In this document: positions 35,561-44,310 of the stretch, piece by piece
Layout of the letters: every line of letters starts with the position of its first letter
Position numbering within the stretch: position 1 is the first letter of the stretch
Position numbers and translations under genes: made by a program
The notes under the pieces: model-generated
Told to the model about the DNA's origin: nothing
Seen by the model: only the letters and a program-made list of their open reading frames with translations
The model's database searches: none
Source of the DNA: Candidatus Anammoxibacter sp.
Lineage (GTDB): Bacteria; Planctomycetota; Brocadiia; Brocadiales; Anammoxibacteraceae
Direction: 5' to 3'
Assembly: GCA_021777055.1 (NCBI GenBank)
Contig: JAIQZO010000012.1
Location: forward strand, 195,013-259,012
DNA length: 64,000 nucleotides

Positions 35561-37615
35561 TCATTCAAATACGCCGTCGTTAAAACCGTGTGTTTGAATT
35601 TTCTCGTATAACACCTTCCTACTTATTCCCAGCAGACTGGCAGCTTTTGATTTGTTATTGCTAACTTTCTTGAGTGCATCACGAATCATATCCCTTTCAA
35701 GCTGTTTTTGGGCCAGATACATACGACCTAACGCCTTATATTTTTTATAATCTTTAGTTTGACTATTGGTGCGCATTTCAGGAGGCAAAACCTCTTCATC
35801 TATTTCAGTACAATCTTCAGCACTAAGGGTGACTATCCTTTCGATGGTATTTTTCAATTCCCTTATATTACCTGGCCAATGGTAGTTCATAAAGATATCA
35901 AGTATGTTTGAAGGTAGATTGGATATGTGTTTATTCATATCCATGTTGCTTTCATTTAAGAAATAGTTTACAAGTAAAGGGATATCTTCTTTTCTCTCCC
36001 TTAACGGCGGAGTATATATAGTAACAACATTAAGCCGGTAAAACAGATCTTCCCTGAAGTTACCAAGCTTAATTTCCTCCAAAAGGTTTTTATTTGTAGC
36101 GGCTAGTATCCGTACTTTTACTTTAACCAGTTCAGAACCACCAACTCTGATAATCTCCTTTTCCTGTAAAACACGGAGAATTTTTGCTTGTGCCTGCAAA
36201 CTCATATCACCAATTTCATCAAGAAACAAGCTGCCTCCGTTTGCCAGCTCAAACAGACCGGCTTTTCTCTGCAACGCGCCGGTAAAGGCCCCCTTTTCGT
36301 GACCGAACAGTTCACTCTCAATTAAATCTTTAGATACGGCCGCGCAATTTAATGCATAGAACGGCCCGTTACACCAAGGTCCGTTATAATGAATTGTTTT
36401 TGCTACAAGTTCTTTACCTGTCCCACTCTCACCTGTTATTAATACGGAATAAGGAGATTCAGCAACCTTCTTTACCAATTCTACGAGCTCAGCCATTTTC
36501 CTGCTTTTTGCAACAATATCTCGAAATTCGCATTTGTTCCGCAGTTTATTTCTAAGTATAATATTCTCTTCTTCTTTTATAGTCTTGTCTCTGTTGAGTT
36601 CCTCAAAAAGGCCCGCATTCTTAACCGCTAATGCAACTTGCGCACAGAGAATGGAAAAAATATCTTTATCATTTTTTTGGAAAGAATTGCCATCCCTCCT
36701 GTTTATCACCTGCGCAGCACCTAAAATACCCTCTTTTACCTTTAGTGGTATGCATAGCATAGTATTAGTAACAAAACCTGGAATTTCATCAAATTTATGA
36801 TAAAATCGCTCATCCGCATATGCATCATTTATAGTAATTGACTCCTTATGGTCAATTACCCACTTTAAGACCCCTTTTCCCTCATCTAGTTCAAAACTCT
36901 GTTTAGAAATGTTTCCCCGTTTTTTTAATACAACCTTATGGACAAGATTGTTAGTCGCCTTATCAAACAAGATAATACTGCATGCCTCTGCATTTAACAT
37001 GCTTTTAGAGATTTTCATTACCATTTCCAGTATCTTATTCAGATCAAGACTGGAATTGATAATGTTACCGATCTCTATAATTCGCGCAAGAATCTCTTCC
37101 TTACTGACGATCTCTTTTACCTGTCTCTCTACTGTCTCTTTTAGTGTTCGGTTAAAATTCTTTATATTCAGATTTGCATCGCTCAGATCCCGGGTTTTCT
37201 GTACTAATTCCCGGTTTAGCTGCATATTTTCCCTAAAGTTTTTGTAATATTCAACAGCACCTGCCACGGTATCAAGCAGTTGCTCCGGATCTTGACCTTT
37301 TATTACATAAGCAAACGGTCTGAAATTTTTTCTAATATTGTCTCTATCCTGATCCTCAACAAACCCGGTCTGAAAAATAATTGGACAGTATGGGTTTTTC
37401 TTCTTCAAATTGTCGAATACAACAAACCCATCAATACCAGGCATTACTATATCAAGGATCACAGCAAAAATTTCGTCGCTAAAATTATCTATCGCCTCTT
37501 TCCCATTCGGAGCCAACAGAACAGAGTATCCTTCATCCTCTAAAATATATTTTAACGTTTGCAGCATTGACTCATTGTCATCTACAACCATTATCAATGG
37601 TTTTTTCATAGGCAC
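35561..37615 (-). CDS. NtrC-type sigma-54 activator with receiver and GAF domains
   Basis: The protein has 684 residues. The receiver domain (1-120) has its phospho-acceptor at about D55 in VILDIVMPGIDG. A coiled linker (about 125-185) leads to a GAF domain (about 195-345, LDLNKILEMVMKISKSMLNAEACSIILF). The AAA+ sigma-54 interaction domain (about 385-620) has Walker A GESGTGKE, the sigma-54 contact loop GAFTGA, and RILAATNKNL. The Fis-type HTH (about 645-680) has KSKAASLLGISRKVLYEKI. It activates sigma-54 promoters when phosphorylated and when the GAF ligand is right. rpoN is 5 kb away. The gene starts 3 bp after greA, so the two are probably co-transcribed. The cognate kinase is not adjacent. 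Confidence 0.93.
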   Translation of the reverse strand: MPMKKPLIMVVDDNESMLQTLKYILEDEGYSVLLAPNGKEAIDNFSDEIFAVILDIVMPGIDGFVVFDNLKKKNPYCPIIFQTGFVEDQDRDNIRKNFRPFAYVIKGQDPEQLLDTVAGAVEYYKNFRENMQLNRELVQKTRDLSDANLNIKNFNRTLKETVERQVKEIVSKEEILARIIEIGNIINSSLDLNKILEMVMKISKSMLNAEACSIILFDKATNNLVHKVVLKKRGNISKQSFELDEGKGVLKWVIDHKESITINDAYADERFYHKFDEIPGFVTNTMLCIPLKVKEGILGAAQVINRRDGNSFQKNDKDIFSILCAQVALAVKNAGLFEELNRDKTIKEEENIILRNKLRNKCEFRDIVAKSRKMAELVELVKKVAESPYSVLITGESGTGKELVAKTIHYNGPWCNGPFYALNCAAVSKDLIESELFGHEKGAFTGALQRKAGLFELANGGSLFLDEIGDMSLQAQAKILRVLQEKEIIRVGGSELVKVKVRILAATNKNLLEEIKLGNFREDLFYRLNVVTIYTPPLRERKEDIPLLVNYFLNESNMDMNKHISNLPSNILDIFMNYHWPGNIRELKNTIERIVTLSAEDCTEIDEEVLPPEMRTNSQTKDYKKYKALGRMYLAQKQLERDMIRDALKKVSNNKSKAASLLGISRKVLYEKIQTHGFNDGVFE

Positions 37616-37618
37616 ATG

Positions 37619-38095
37619 TCAAATTTCGTACTCAATACTTAAGACCTTATACTTTAAGGTTCCCATAGGAACTTCTACATCCACTTCATCGCCGATTTTT
37701 TTGCCCAATAACGCCTTTGCAAATGGAGAGGTAACCAATATTTTACCATTAACCGGATCGTCTTCACCTGCACCAACAAACTGAAAAACCTCAATGTCAC
37801 CCGAATCCCTATCTTCAAGCTCTGTTTTTGCACCCAGGTATATAGCGTCTTTTGGTATTTTTGAAGAATCCACTATCTCTGTTCTTGCCAGTTTATCATC
37901 AAGTTCACGAATCTTTGCCTCTAGCAGACCCTGTGCCTCCCTGGCAGCATGATACTCAGCGTTCTCCTTCAGATCGCCATGTGCCCTTGCTTCGCCAATT
38001 GCAAGCTGAATCTCCGGTCTCTTAACATTCTTTAACTCATCCAGTTCGCTTTTCATTTTGTCAAACCCAGTTTGAGTCATATAAACTTTTTCCAT
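37619..38095 (-). CDS. greA: Transcription elongation factor GreA
   Basis: I place the start at the ATG at 38095 (158 residues, the normal GreA length). A GGGGGG ribosome-binding site lies 6 bp before it, and an upstream in-frame start would add only nine odd residues. The N-terminal coiled coil carries ARAHGDLKENAEYHAAREAQ, with the acidic tip residues D and E that stimulate RNA cleavage. The C-terminal FKBP-like domain has VLVTSPFAKALLGKKIGDEV-like sequence. It rescues backtracked RNA polymerase. Confidence 0.95.
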   Translation of the reverse strand: MEKVYMTQTGFDKMKSELDELKNVKRPEIQLAIGEARAHGDLKENAEYHAAREAQGLLEAKIRELDDKLARTEIVDSSKIPKDAIYLGAKTELEDRDSGDIEVFQFVGAGEDDPVNGKILVTSPFAKALLGKKIGDEVDVEVPMGTLKYKVLSIEYEI

Positions 38096-38193
38096 TATAT
38101 CCCCCCCATCATTTTGTAACAAAAAACAACAACATAAATTTGATATATACCATTTTATACTTCATATGTGCATAAACTTACAATTTATGCACA

Positions 38194-38470
38194 TATAGTA
38201 TTACCCTGTAAAAACCTGTTCTTTTAGAAAGAAATTTTTACCATGCTTTATTAAGTTATTTGTAACTGTTAGTTACTAGAGACTTGATACTGGATGCCTG
38301 ACAATCCATTCCGGGAACGTAAAATGTTACATCTCAAGTTAAGTTTCTGTTCTTTTTGTGAATGTCGACAAAAAATTATAAATCAAACTATTGCCAATAT
38401 TCTGTATCGAGAATCAAATATCCGGTTCCATTTATCTCGGTTACGGCTCCGTGGTATTATGAAGTATAAC
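38194..38470. repeat. Long imperfect intergenic repeat, copy 2
   Basis: TATAGTATTACCCTGTAAAA starts the element. TACTAGAGACTTGATACTGG, ATATTCTGTATCGAG and TACGGCTCCGTGGTATTATG follow in the same order as in 35148-35410. The last 14 bases overlap the 3' end of bioD and supply its stop codon. Confidence 0.6.
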
Positions 38471-39176
38471 CAAATATAGACCAGTCGATTCTATCTAGAA
38501 AGAAATTATTTAACGATTCCATATTAATATCTTTAACAAACTTGCAATAGGGAATAACCCCTAATAAATCGGCACCACTCATCTCTTTAATTATTTCACA
38601 GTTTGTTTTCTCTGCAAGAGTGGATTTTCTATCATTCTCTTGATTGACAATCACACCTAAAACCTGTAATCGTTTTACATTCTGTGCATATGCAAGAGAA
38701 AGTAAGGTGTGATTAATCGTGCCTATTGCAGACCTTGAAACAATAATGATCGGAAGGCCTAACTCTTGTGCCAGATCAGCATTTGTAGCAAGTTTTTCGC
38801 TAAGAGGAGAGAGCAGTCCTCCTGCCCCTTCAACTAATAATATATCATATTGATCTAAAAGTTTATAATATTTTTCTTTTATATCATCAAACCTTACAGA
38901 CACACCTTCCAACCGAGCGGCAACCCCCGGCGCCAACACCGCTTTAAAGCAATAAGGATTTATCAAATTATAATCATCGTCCAAATTAAAGATCCGGTGG
39001 TAGAAATCAGCGTCCTCAGATATAAGTTTTCCGTTTTTATTTACTGCCCCACTTGCAACCGGCTTCATTATCCCGACAGAAAAACCTTTCTTCATTAATC
39101 CTGCAGCAATGCCCGCAGTAACAAAAGTCTTGCCTACTTCAGTATCTGTCCCTGCAATGAAAACGCCCTTAATCAT
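38457..39176 (-). CDS. bioD: Dethiobiotin synthetase
   Basis: The protein has 239 residues. The P-loop is GTDTEVGKTFVTAGIA, and the substrate motifs are KPVASGA and LLVEGAGGLLSPL. It makes dethiobiotin from DAPA, CO2 and ATP, the penultimate step of biotin synthesis. Its start overlaps tsaC by 8 bp. The last few codons lie in a repeat element. No other bio genes are present. Confidence 0.93.
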   Translation of the reverse strand: MIKGVFIAGTDTEVGKTFVTAGIAAGLMKKGFSVGIMKPVASGAVNKNGKLISEDADFYHRIFNLDDDYNLINPYCFKAVLAPGVAARLEGVSVRFDDIKEKYYKLLDQYDILLVEGAGGLLSPLSEKLATNADLAQELGLPIIIVSRSAIGTINHTLLSLAYAQNVKRLQVLGVIVNQENDRKSTLAEKTNCEIIKEMSGADLLGVIPYCKFVKDINMESLNNFFLDRIDWSIFGYTS

Positions 39177-39798
39177 CCCGGCCCACTTCCCTGCAGATTA
39201 CACAATCATAAATCTCTTCTTGGGATATAACTCCTTGCCGAAGAATTTCTATTTTCTGCTCATTTATTCTCACAACGGTTGAAGGTTTTCCCATCATAGA
39301 TATTCCATAATCCAACACTAATTCAATTTTACCCTTAAAAGTATTAAAGACCGCCTTTGCATTCAACAATGGTGGTTCTCCTGATATATTTGCACTGGGA
39401 GCCGCAACTGGAAGGTTTGCCATAGAAAGTAAATCATTCGTTACTTTATGTTTTGGTACCCTAAGCCCAATCTCACCACCATATTTAGAAGGCATGACAA
39501 GCGTTAAAGGCCCTGGCCAAAATCTCTCTATTAGTTTTTTACCATCTTCAGGAACATTATTTACATATTCCTTTAAGCAAGTCTTGTTTTTGATCAAAAG
39601 TGTAAATTCTTTCCCTTCAGGGCGCTCTTTAATCATATTTAGATTCGCAACGGCATCCGCGTCCAAACCATTAACACCAAGACCGTAAACCGTCTCTGTG
39701 GGGAAGGCAATTATTTTCCCATCTTTTAAGGCATAAACCGCTTCTTGCAGATAGGAGCTATACATTTCAATATCATTTAGATTAAGCAATCGTGTCAT
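39169..39798 (-). CDS. tsaC: L-threonylcarbamoyladenylate synthase (TsaC/Sua5/YwlC)
   Basis: The protein has 209 residues. The YrdC domain begins with GKIIAFPTETVYGLGVNGLD and has KERPEGKEFTLLI, WPGPLTLVMPSK, GLRVPKH and AAPSANISGEPPL. It makes the threonylcarbamoyl-AMP used for the t6A37 tRNA modification. It lacks the extra Sua5 domain, so it is the short TsaC form. It overlaps bioD. Confidence 0.94.
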   Translation of the reverse strand: MTRLLNLNDIEMYSSYLQEAVYALKDGKIIAFPTETVYGLGVNGLDADAVANLNMIKERPEGKEFTLLIKNKTCLKEYVNNVPEDGKKLIERFWPGPLTLVMPSKYGGEIGLRVPKHKVTNDLLSMANLPVAAPSANISGEPPLLNAKAVFNTFKGKIELVLDYGISMMGKPSTVVRINEQKIEILRQGVISQEEIYDCVICREVGRDD

Positions 39799-39861
39799 AA
39801 AGTTTATATAACTCCAACTAATGGCTTAGCAAAAATAGCTATCTCTTTTCCTCGCCCTTAT

Positions 39862-39925
39862 TATATAAGTATTACTTTGTAAAAACCTCTTTCTTAAGAA
39901 AGAAATGTAATTTTACAATGATTAA
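39862..39925. repeat. Long intergenic repeat, truncated copy 3
   Basis: TATAAGTATTACTTTGTAAA followed by AACCTCTTTCTTAAGAAAG matches the first 60 bp of the elements at 35148 and 38194. It then breaks off and is followed by a GGAGT-type element. Confidence 0.5.
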
Positions 39926-39940
39926 GTATCTGAGAAAATA

Positions 39941-40074
39941 GGTGGAATGGAGTGTTGGAGTGCTGGAGTATTGAAATGTTGATGCTTTGGGACTTTTTTT
40001 GATTACCCCATTACACCAAACATACAGTACTCCAATACTCCATCTTTTGGTTGCGTCCCTTGGGGCGCGTTATG
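39941..40074. repeat. Intergenic GGAGT-type inverted-repeat element, copy 2
   Basis: ATGGAGTGTTGGAGTGCTGG (from 39947) is inverted at 40025-40044 as CAGTACTCCAATACTCCATC. A GGTTGCGTCCCTTGGGGCGC tail follows. The layout equals that of 26796-26893. Confidence 0.6.
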
Positions 40075-40166
40075 TTTTTTCTGAGTTTTTTTACAATTTA
40101 TAGATCAATAGAAACGGTGATTTGATTTTCAAAACAATACCAACGATATTAAAAGCTCTCTTTTTT

Positions 40167-41381
40167 CTAATTAGCTAATCCAAATGTTTTGTGGATTGCA
40201 AGTAGGGCTTTTTCTGCCATATTTTCATCTATTATACATGAAACCTTTATCTCTGAAGTGCTTATCATCTGTATGTTAATCTTTTCATTTGCTAAAGAAC
40301 TAAACATTTTTTCAGCTATTCCGGAATGGATTCTCATCCCAATACCTACAATCGAAAGCTTTGCAATCTTTTTGTCGGCAACAACCTCTTTAGCCTCTAT
40401 TTTCTTCACTATCTCTTCTGCGGTTAACATAGCCACTTTGAGGTCCTCTTTCGGTACTGTAAAAGTTACATCTGCCAATCCCATCGCCCCGATATTCTGA
40501 ATAATCATATCTACATTTATATTCTTTGCCGCTATTTCATGAAAAATATTAGCAGCCTGTCCTGGTTTATCAGGGATACCTCGGATAGTTATCTTTGCAT
40601 CATTTTTACTAATAGTTGCTCCGCTAACAACAATATCTTCCATTTCAGGGGCCTCCTTACAAATTAATGTCCCACTAGAGTTATTAAAACTTGATCGTAC
40701 GTGAATCGGGACATCATATTTCTTTGCAAATTCAATAGAACGTGGCTGCATTACCTGCGCACCAAGGCTGGCAAGCTCAAGAATTTCATCATAAGTAATC
40801 TGCTTAAGTTTTTTGGCATCCGGCACTAATCTTGGATCCGCAGTGTATATTCCATCGACATCAGTATAGATTTCACAAAAATCTGCCTTCATTTTTGCAG
40901 CAAGCGCCACGGCAGTTGTATCGGATCCGCCACGACCTAATGTTGTAATATTAGACTCAACATCAATTCCCTGAAATCCTGCAACAATCACAATGTTCCC
41001 ATTATTTAATTCTACATCTATCTTTTCAGTACTTATACTAACTATCCTTGCTTTTGTATGTGTGCTGTCAGTCCTGATCCCCACCTGGCTACCTGTAAGC
41101 GATATAGCAGGATATCCTAATGAATGTATAGCCATTGCCATAAGAGAGATAGTAATCTGCTCGCCGGTTGAAAGCAGCATGTCCAACTCCCTTGATGCTG
41201 GATTATCACTTATAGCATAAGCCATGTTTACCAGCTCATCTGTTGTCTTACCTCTTGCAGAGACAACAACTATAACACGGTTACCATCAAGGTGAGATTT
41301 GACAATCTTTGACGCGGCTGATTTTATCCTTTCCGCATCAGCAACTGAGGTTCCACCGAATTTCTGAACTATTAATCCCAT
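40167..41381 (-). CDS. lysC: Aspartate kinase
   Basis: The protein has 404 residues. The kinase domain starts GLIVQKFGGTSVADAERI and has TLGRGGSDTTAVALAA and IYTDVDGIYTADPR. Two C-terminal ACT domains (about 265-404) provide the amino-acid feedback site. It catalyses the first step to lysine, threonine, methionine and diaminopimelate. It appears monocistronic. No L-box riboswitch was recognised in the 360-bp upstream gap (41382-41741), which shows nothing else I can name. Confidence 0.95.
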   Translation of the reverse strand: MGLIVQKFGGTSVADAERIKSAASKIVKSHLDGNRVIVVVSARGKTTDELVNMAYAISDNPASRELDMLLSTGEQITISLMAMAIHSLGYPAISLTGSQVGIRTDSTHTKARIVSISTEKIDVELNNGNIVIVAGFQGIDVESNITTLGRGGSDTTAVALAAKMKADFCEIYTDVDGIYTADPRLVPDAKKLKQITYDEILELASLGAQVMQPRSIEFAKKYDVPIHVRSSFNNSSGTLICKEAPEMEDIVVSGATISKNDAKITIRGIPDKPGQAANIFHEIAAKNINVDMIIQNIGAMGLADVTFTVPKEDLKVAMLTAEEIVKKIEAKEVVADKKIAKLSIVGIGMRIHSGIAEKMFSSLANEKINIQMISTSEIKVSCIIDENMAEKALLAIHKTFGLAN

Positions 41382-41741
41382 TTTCTAAAATTGATTATTC
41401 TATTTAATTATTTCGGAAGTAAAATTATGTTTGTAGTTGGGAAAGGGTATGCAGGAAAAAGATGTTATAAATTTGATTAACAGTACATAAAGGCCGCTAT
41501 GTCGTAAGCAAATCAGGAATACAAGAATTCAGTATAGAACATAGATTTATAGTTATTTTACCACGTTATCTATCGTAAAATCACACTAATTTCCATCTCC
41601 AGTTTCAGTCGTGCTGGCACCTGAATGCACAATTCCATAAAAATGACAAACCTTTTAAATAAAAGAAGTTTTTATAAAATGATCCTATAAACGGAGATTT
41701 AACCATCAGTACGTCATCAAGCATATACAAGGTATCTGTTT

Positions 41742-41927
41742 TCAGTACGGCTTAAGATGAGATGCTCCACCTCTTCCAAGTAAAGAATCAACATCATTAT
41801 GCATCTGACGCATATCCGATTTAATTGACTCAATGTGCTGAGCCTTGTGTTGATTATTCGTAGAAGAACAACCTTGTAGCAAAAACAGAGAAAACGCAAG
41901 AAACAGAACTATAATAGTTAATTTCAT
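41742..41927 (-). CDS. Small predicted lipoprotein
   Basis: The protein has 61 residues. A signal peptide (KLTIIVLFLAFSLFLLQGC) ends in a clear LQGC lipobox, so the cysteine would be lipidated. The mature part (SSTNNQHKAQHIESIKSDMR to SLLGRGGASHLKPY) is short, polar and helical. GGAG lies 8 bp before the ATG. No family is recognised. It precedes nothing on its strand for 360 bp. Confidence 0.65.
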   Translation of the reverse strand: MKLTIIVLFLAFSLFLLQGCSSTNNQHKAQHIESIKSDMRQMHNDVDSLLGRGGASHLKPY

Positions 41928-42069
41928 CTTATGCCACTCCGTAACAAAGTGTTACCTGAAATCATTAAATTAACACAACAAATTTCACGAATCTACTTTC
42001 TCTACAAACAAAAGACAGAGATGTTAACACGTTATAAGAAAAAGTTAAACAAAATAATCAATTTTTATT

Positions 42070-42171
42070 TCAAGGATTTTGTTGACCTTTTTGTACTTCC
42101 ATCAAATATCTTATAAAATCACGAATAGTTGCCCTGAAACGCTCAGGCAGGTCATAAACATTGCCACCCAT
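42070..42171 (-). CDS. Very small open frame or 3' gene remnant
   Basis: Minus-strand codons from ATG 42171 to TGA 42070 read GGNVYDLPERFRATIRDFIR and then YLMEVQKGQQNP (33 residues). The peptide has the look of a conserved protein C-terminus, with an amphipathic helix. AGGGG lies only 2 bases before the ATG, which is too close. It may be a micro-protein gene downstream of rpoN or the tail of a lost gene. Confidence 0.3.
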   Translation of the reverse strand: MGGNVYDLPERFRATIRDFIRYLMEVQKGQQNP

Positions 42172-42241
42172 TACCCCTGGACCTTAAACCTATAAATAAA
42201 ATATGCGGAACAATTACAGGATATAAAAAAACATGAAACGC

Positions 42242-43672
42242 TCAATAGACACGTCTTCTTCTAGACGAAGGTATTTTCATAATACGCCGGTACTTTGTTA
42301 TTGTACGTCTTGCAATATCAGTTCCACAATCTTTTAGACTTTTCATAATCCCTTCATCACTTAACGGATTTCTTTTATCCTCATTTGCTATTATATCCGC
42401 CAACTTCTGACGCATAGTCTCCCAAGATTCAGTTGATCCATTATTCGTCTTAAATCCGCCGGTAAAAAAGAATTTCAACTCAAATGTACCTTGAGGAGTT
42501 TGCGCATATTTGTGTGATATTGCGCGGCTGACGGTTGAAACGTGTATCCCTATAGCATCGGCAACATCCTGCATCTTTAACGCTTTTAGATGGAACACTC
42601 CCTCATCAAAAAATTCTTTTTGAAGGCTGACAATCTTATTTGTCACCTTGTATAATGTGAGTCTTCTCTGCTCCAAGGCATCTATTAGCCATCTAGCAGA
42701 GTTTATTTTTTTTTGGACATACCCATACATCTCCGGTTCGGACTTTTTGTCTAATACGTTTTTGTAATAGTCATTTATATATATTTGCGGGATGTTGTTA
42801 TTCAAAAGGACAACTTCGTACTTTCCGTCAACAAGCTCTATACGTACTTCCGGAACTACGTAAGGAATTACTTCAGAATCAAATATTCCACCAGGTTTTG
42901 GATTAAGGGTACTTATAAAATTTATTACTTCCTTCACCATCTCAAGGTCAACGTTTATCTTATTAGCAATATATGGATGCCTCTTAGCTTCAATATCTTC
43001 CAGGTAATCTGTTATTAGTTTTGAAGCTAAAGCAAAGTGGTTATCATCTTTGTCAAGCTGTAGCAGCAAACACTCTTTTAGATTTCTCGCTCCGACACCA
43101 AGAGGTTCCATTGTCTGAACTATTTTCAACGCATCACTTACCTTACTGGCTGTCGCCCTATCAGAAAAAAACTCCACTATTTCATCTAGAGGGCATTGCA
43201 GATATCCATTATTATCAATCTCGTATATGATATATTCGCATATCTCTTCAATATCTTCTTCTAAAGTGATAAGCGATAACTGCTCTAAAAGATAGTCCTG
43301 AAGTGACATCGGTTTTGCCGCAGTATTTTCAATGGCCATCTGTTTCTTGTCAAATTCTCCATCTGAATTCTTTCTTCTTCCAGGAGAGTAATCTGTATAA
43401 TCATCGTTCCACTCTTCAGGTAAAGAACTAAACTTGTCTTGCTCCTCACTGTCATCGCTTGTTGTTTCCGGGGTAGTAGGTTCATCTCCGTCACCCTGTA
43501 ATTTTTCATTTTGCAATGCAGATGCCTCTTCCAACACCGGATTCTCTTCTAGTTCTTGCCTTATGTGTTCTATTAATGCCATAGTCGGCAGCTGAAGGAT
43601 CTCAATTGACTGGATAACCTGCGGTGCCAATTTCATCGTTTGCTGCACTTGTAATGATGTTTCTATCCTCAT
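42242..43672 (-). CDS. rpoN: RNA polymerase sigma-54 factor
   Basis: The protein has 476 residues. The glutamine/leucine-rich region I (SLQVQQTMKLAPQVIQSIEI) binds activators. An acidic region II (about 48-100) follows, then the core-binding domain (about 120-300), an HTH (about 365-390, ADAIGIHVSTVSRAISHKYAQ) and the C-terminal RpoN box ARRTITKYRRIMKIPSS, which reads the -24 element. It serves promoters opened by NtrC-type activators such as the one at 35561-37615. A MITE separates it from ybaB upstream. Confidence 0.96.
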   Translation of the reverse strand: MRIETSLQVQQTMKLAPQVIQSIEILQLPTMALIEHIRQELEENPVLEEASALQNEKLQGDGDEPTTPETTSDDSEEQDKFSSLPEEWNDDYTDYSPGRRKNSDGEFDKKQMAIENTAAKPMSLQDYLLEQLSLITLEEDIEEICEYIIYEIDNNGYLQCPLDEIVEFFSDRATASKVSDALKIVQTMEPLGVGARNLKECLLLQLDKDDNHFALASKLITDYLEDIEAKRHPYIANKINVDLEMVKEVINFISTLNPKPGGIFDSEVIPYVVPEVRIELVDGKYEVVLLNNNIPQIYINDYYKNVLDKKSEPEMYGYVQKKINSARWLIDALEQRRLTLYKVTNKIVSLQKEFFDEGVFHLKALKMQDVADAIGIHVSTVSRAISHKYAQTPQGTFELKFFFTGGFKTNNGSTESWETMRQKLADIIANEDKRNPLSDEGIMKSLKDCGTDIARRTITKYRRIMKIPSSRRRRVY

Positions 43673-43780
43673 AAACTTCTATTTCCCGAAAAAGTCATTT
43701 GATTAATTTCAAGTTTTAGCCCTTCTATGCTATCTGCCATTATCAAACAGCCGGTAAAACGATTATTTCTAAAGTGTGTA

Positions 43781-43964
43781 TATACTCAAAGTAATCAGTA
43801 CTTCGACATTTTGCAATTCATCTTTCGGCCACCGTTGAATGTTATTCAATCGTGATTTCCTCTATGTAGCGAAGGCTACCCCGACGGAATCACTCAATTA
43901 TAGCATACAAATCGAGCAAAAACCTAAATCACAAAATGTCGAAGTACTAATCACCTTGAGTATA
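43781..43964. mobile_element. MITE-like element (TATACTCAA family), copy A
   Basis: Outer inverted repeats of 33 bp (43781-43813 and 43932-43964, three mismatches) begin TATACTCAA and include TACTTCGACATTTTG. Inside, GTAGCGAAGGCTAC and TTGAATGTTATTCAA form small hairpins, and GATTTCC pairs with GGAATC. The core is shared with 46271-46447, 48427-48482 and 50587-50766. It lies between ybaB and rpoN. Confidence 0.75.
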
Positions 43965-43974
43965 AAGTAACAGA

Positions 43975-44310
43975 TTACGGTTGAAGCATATTAGATAAAC
44001 CCGGGATATTCACCCCACCGGCAAGTTTATTCATTTCCGTTTGATATATATCCTGTGCTTTTTTTACAACCTGCGTTACTGCGGCAAGCACTAAATCCTC
44101 TAACATCTGAATATCATTAGGGTCAACCACTTCAGGATCAATCTTGACTGACAAAGGTTCCAATTTCCCATTCATTTGAACAGTCACCATACCACCACCT
44201 GATGTTCCTTCTACAACTCTTTCCTGTAAGTTGGACTTGATATCTTCCATCTTCTTCTGCATCTTTTGAGCCTGCTTCATTATATCACCAATGTTTCCCA
44301 TCCCCTTCAT
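43975..44310 (-). CDS. ybaB: YbaB/EbfC family nucleoid-associated protein
   Basis: The protein has 111 residues. GNIGDIMKQAQKMQKKMEDI starts the helical arm, and VVEGTSGGGMVTVQMNGKLEPLSVKIDPEVVD forms the beta core of the family. It is a small DNA-binding dimer, nearly always encoded after dnaX. Here it overlaps dnaX by 4 bp. The recR gene that usually follows is missing. Confidence 0.95.
   Translation of the reverse strand: MKGMGNIGDIMKQAQKMQKKMEDIKSNLQERVVEGTSGGGMVTVQMNGKLEPLSVKIDPEVVDPNDIQMLEDLVLAAVTQVVKKAQDIYQTEMNKLAGGVNIPGLSNMLQP

Noticed and set aside
41605..41625. TGGCAC-N5-TGCA resembling a sigma-54 promoter
   Set aside because: The -12 element is off consensus (TGCA rather than TTGC), and no plus-strand gene lies downstream.
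41382..41741. Possible lysine riboswitch upstream of lysC
   Set aside because: No conserved L-box sequence blocks or terminator hairpin could be found on the minus strand.
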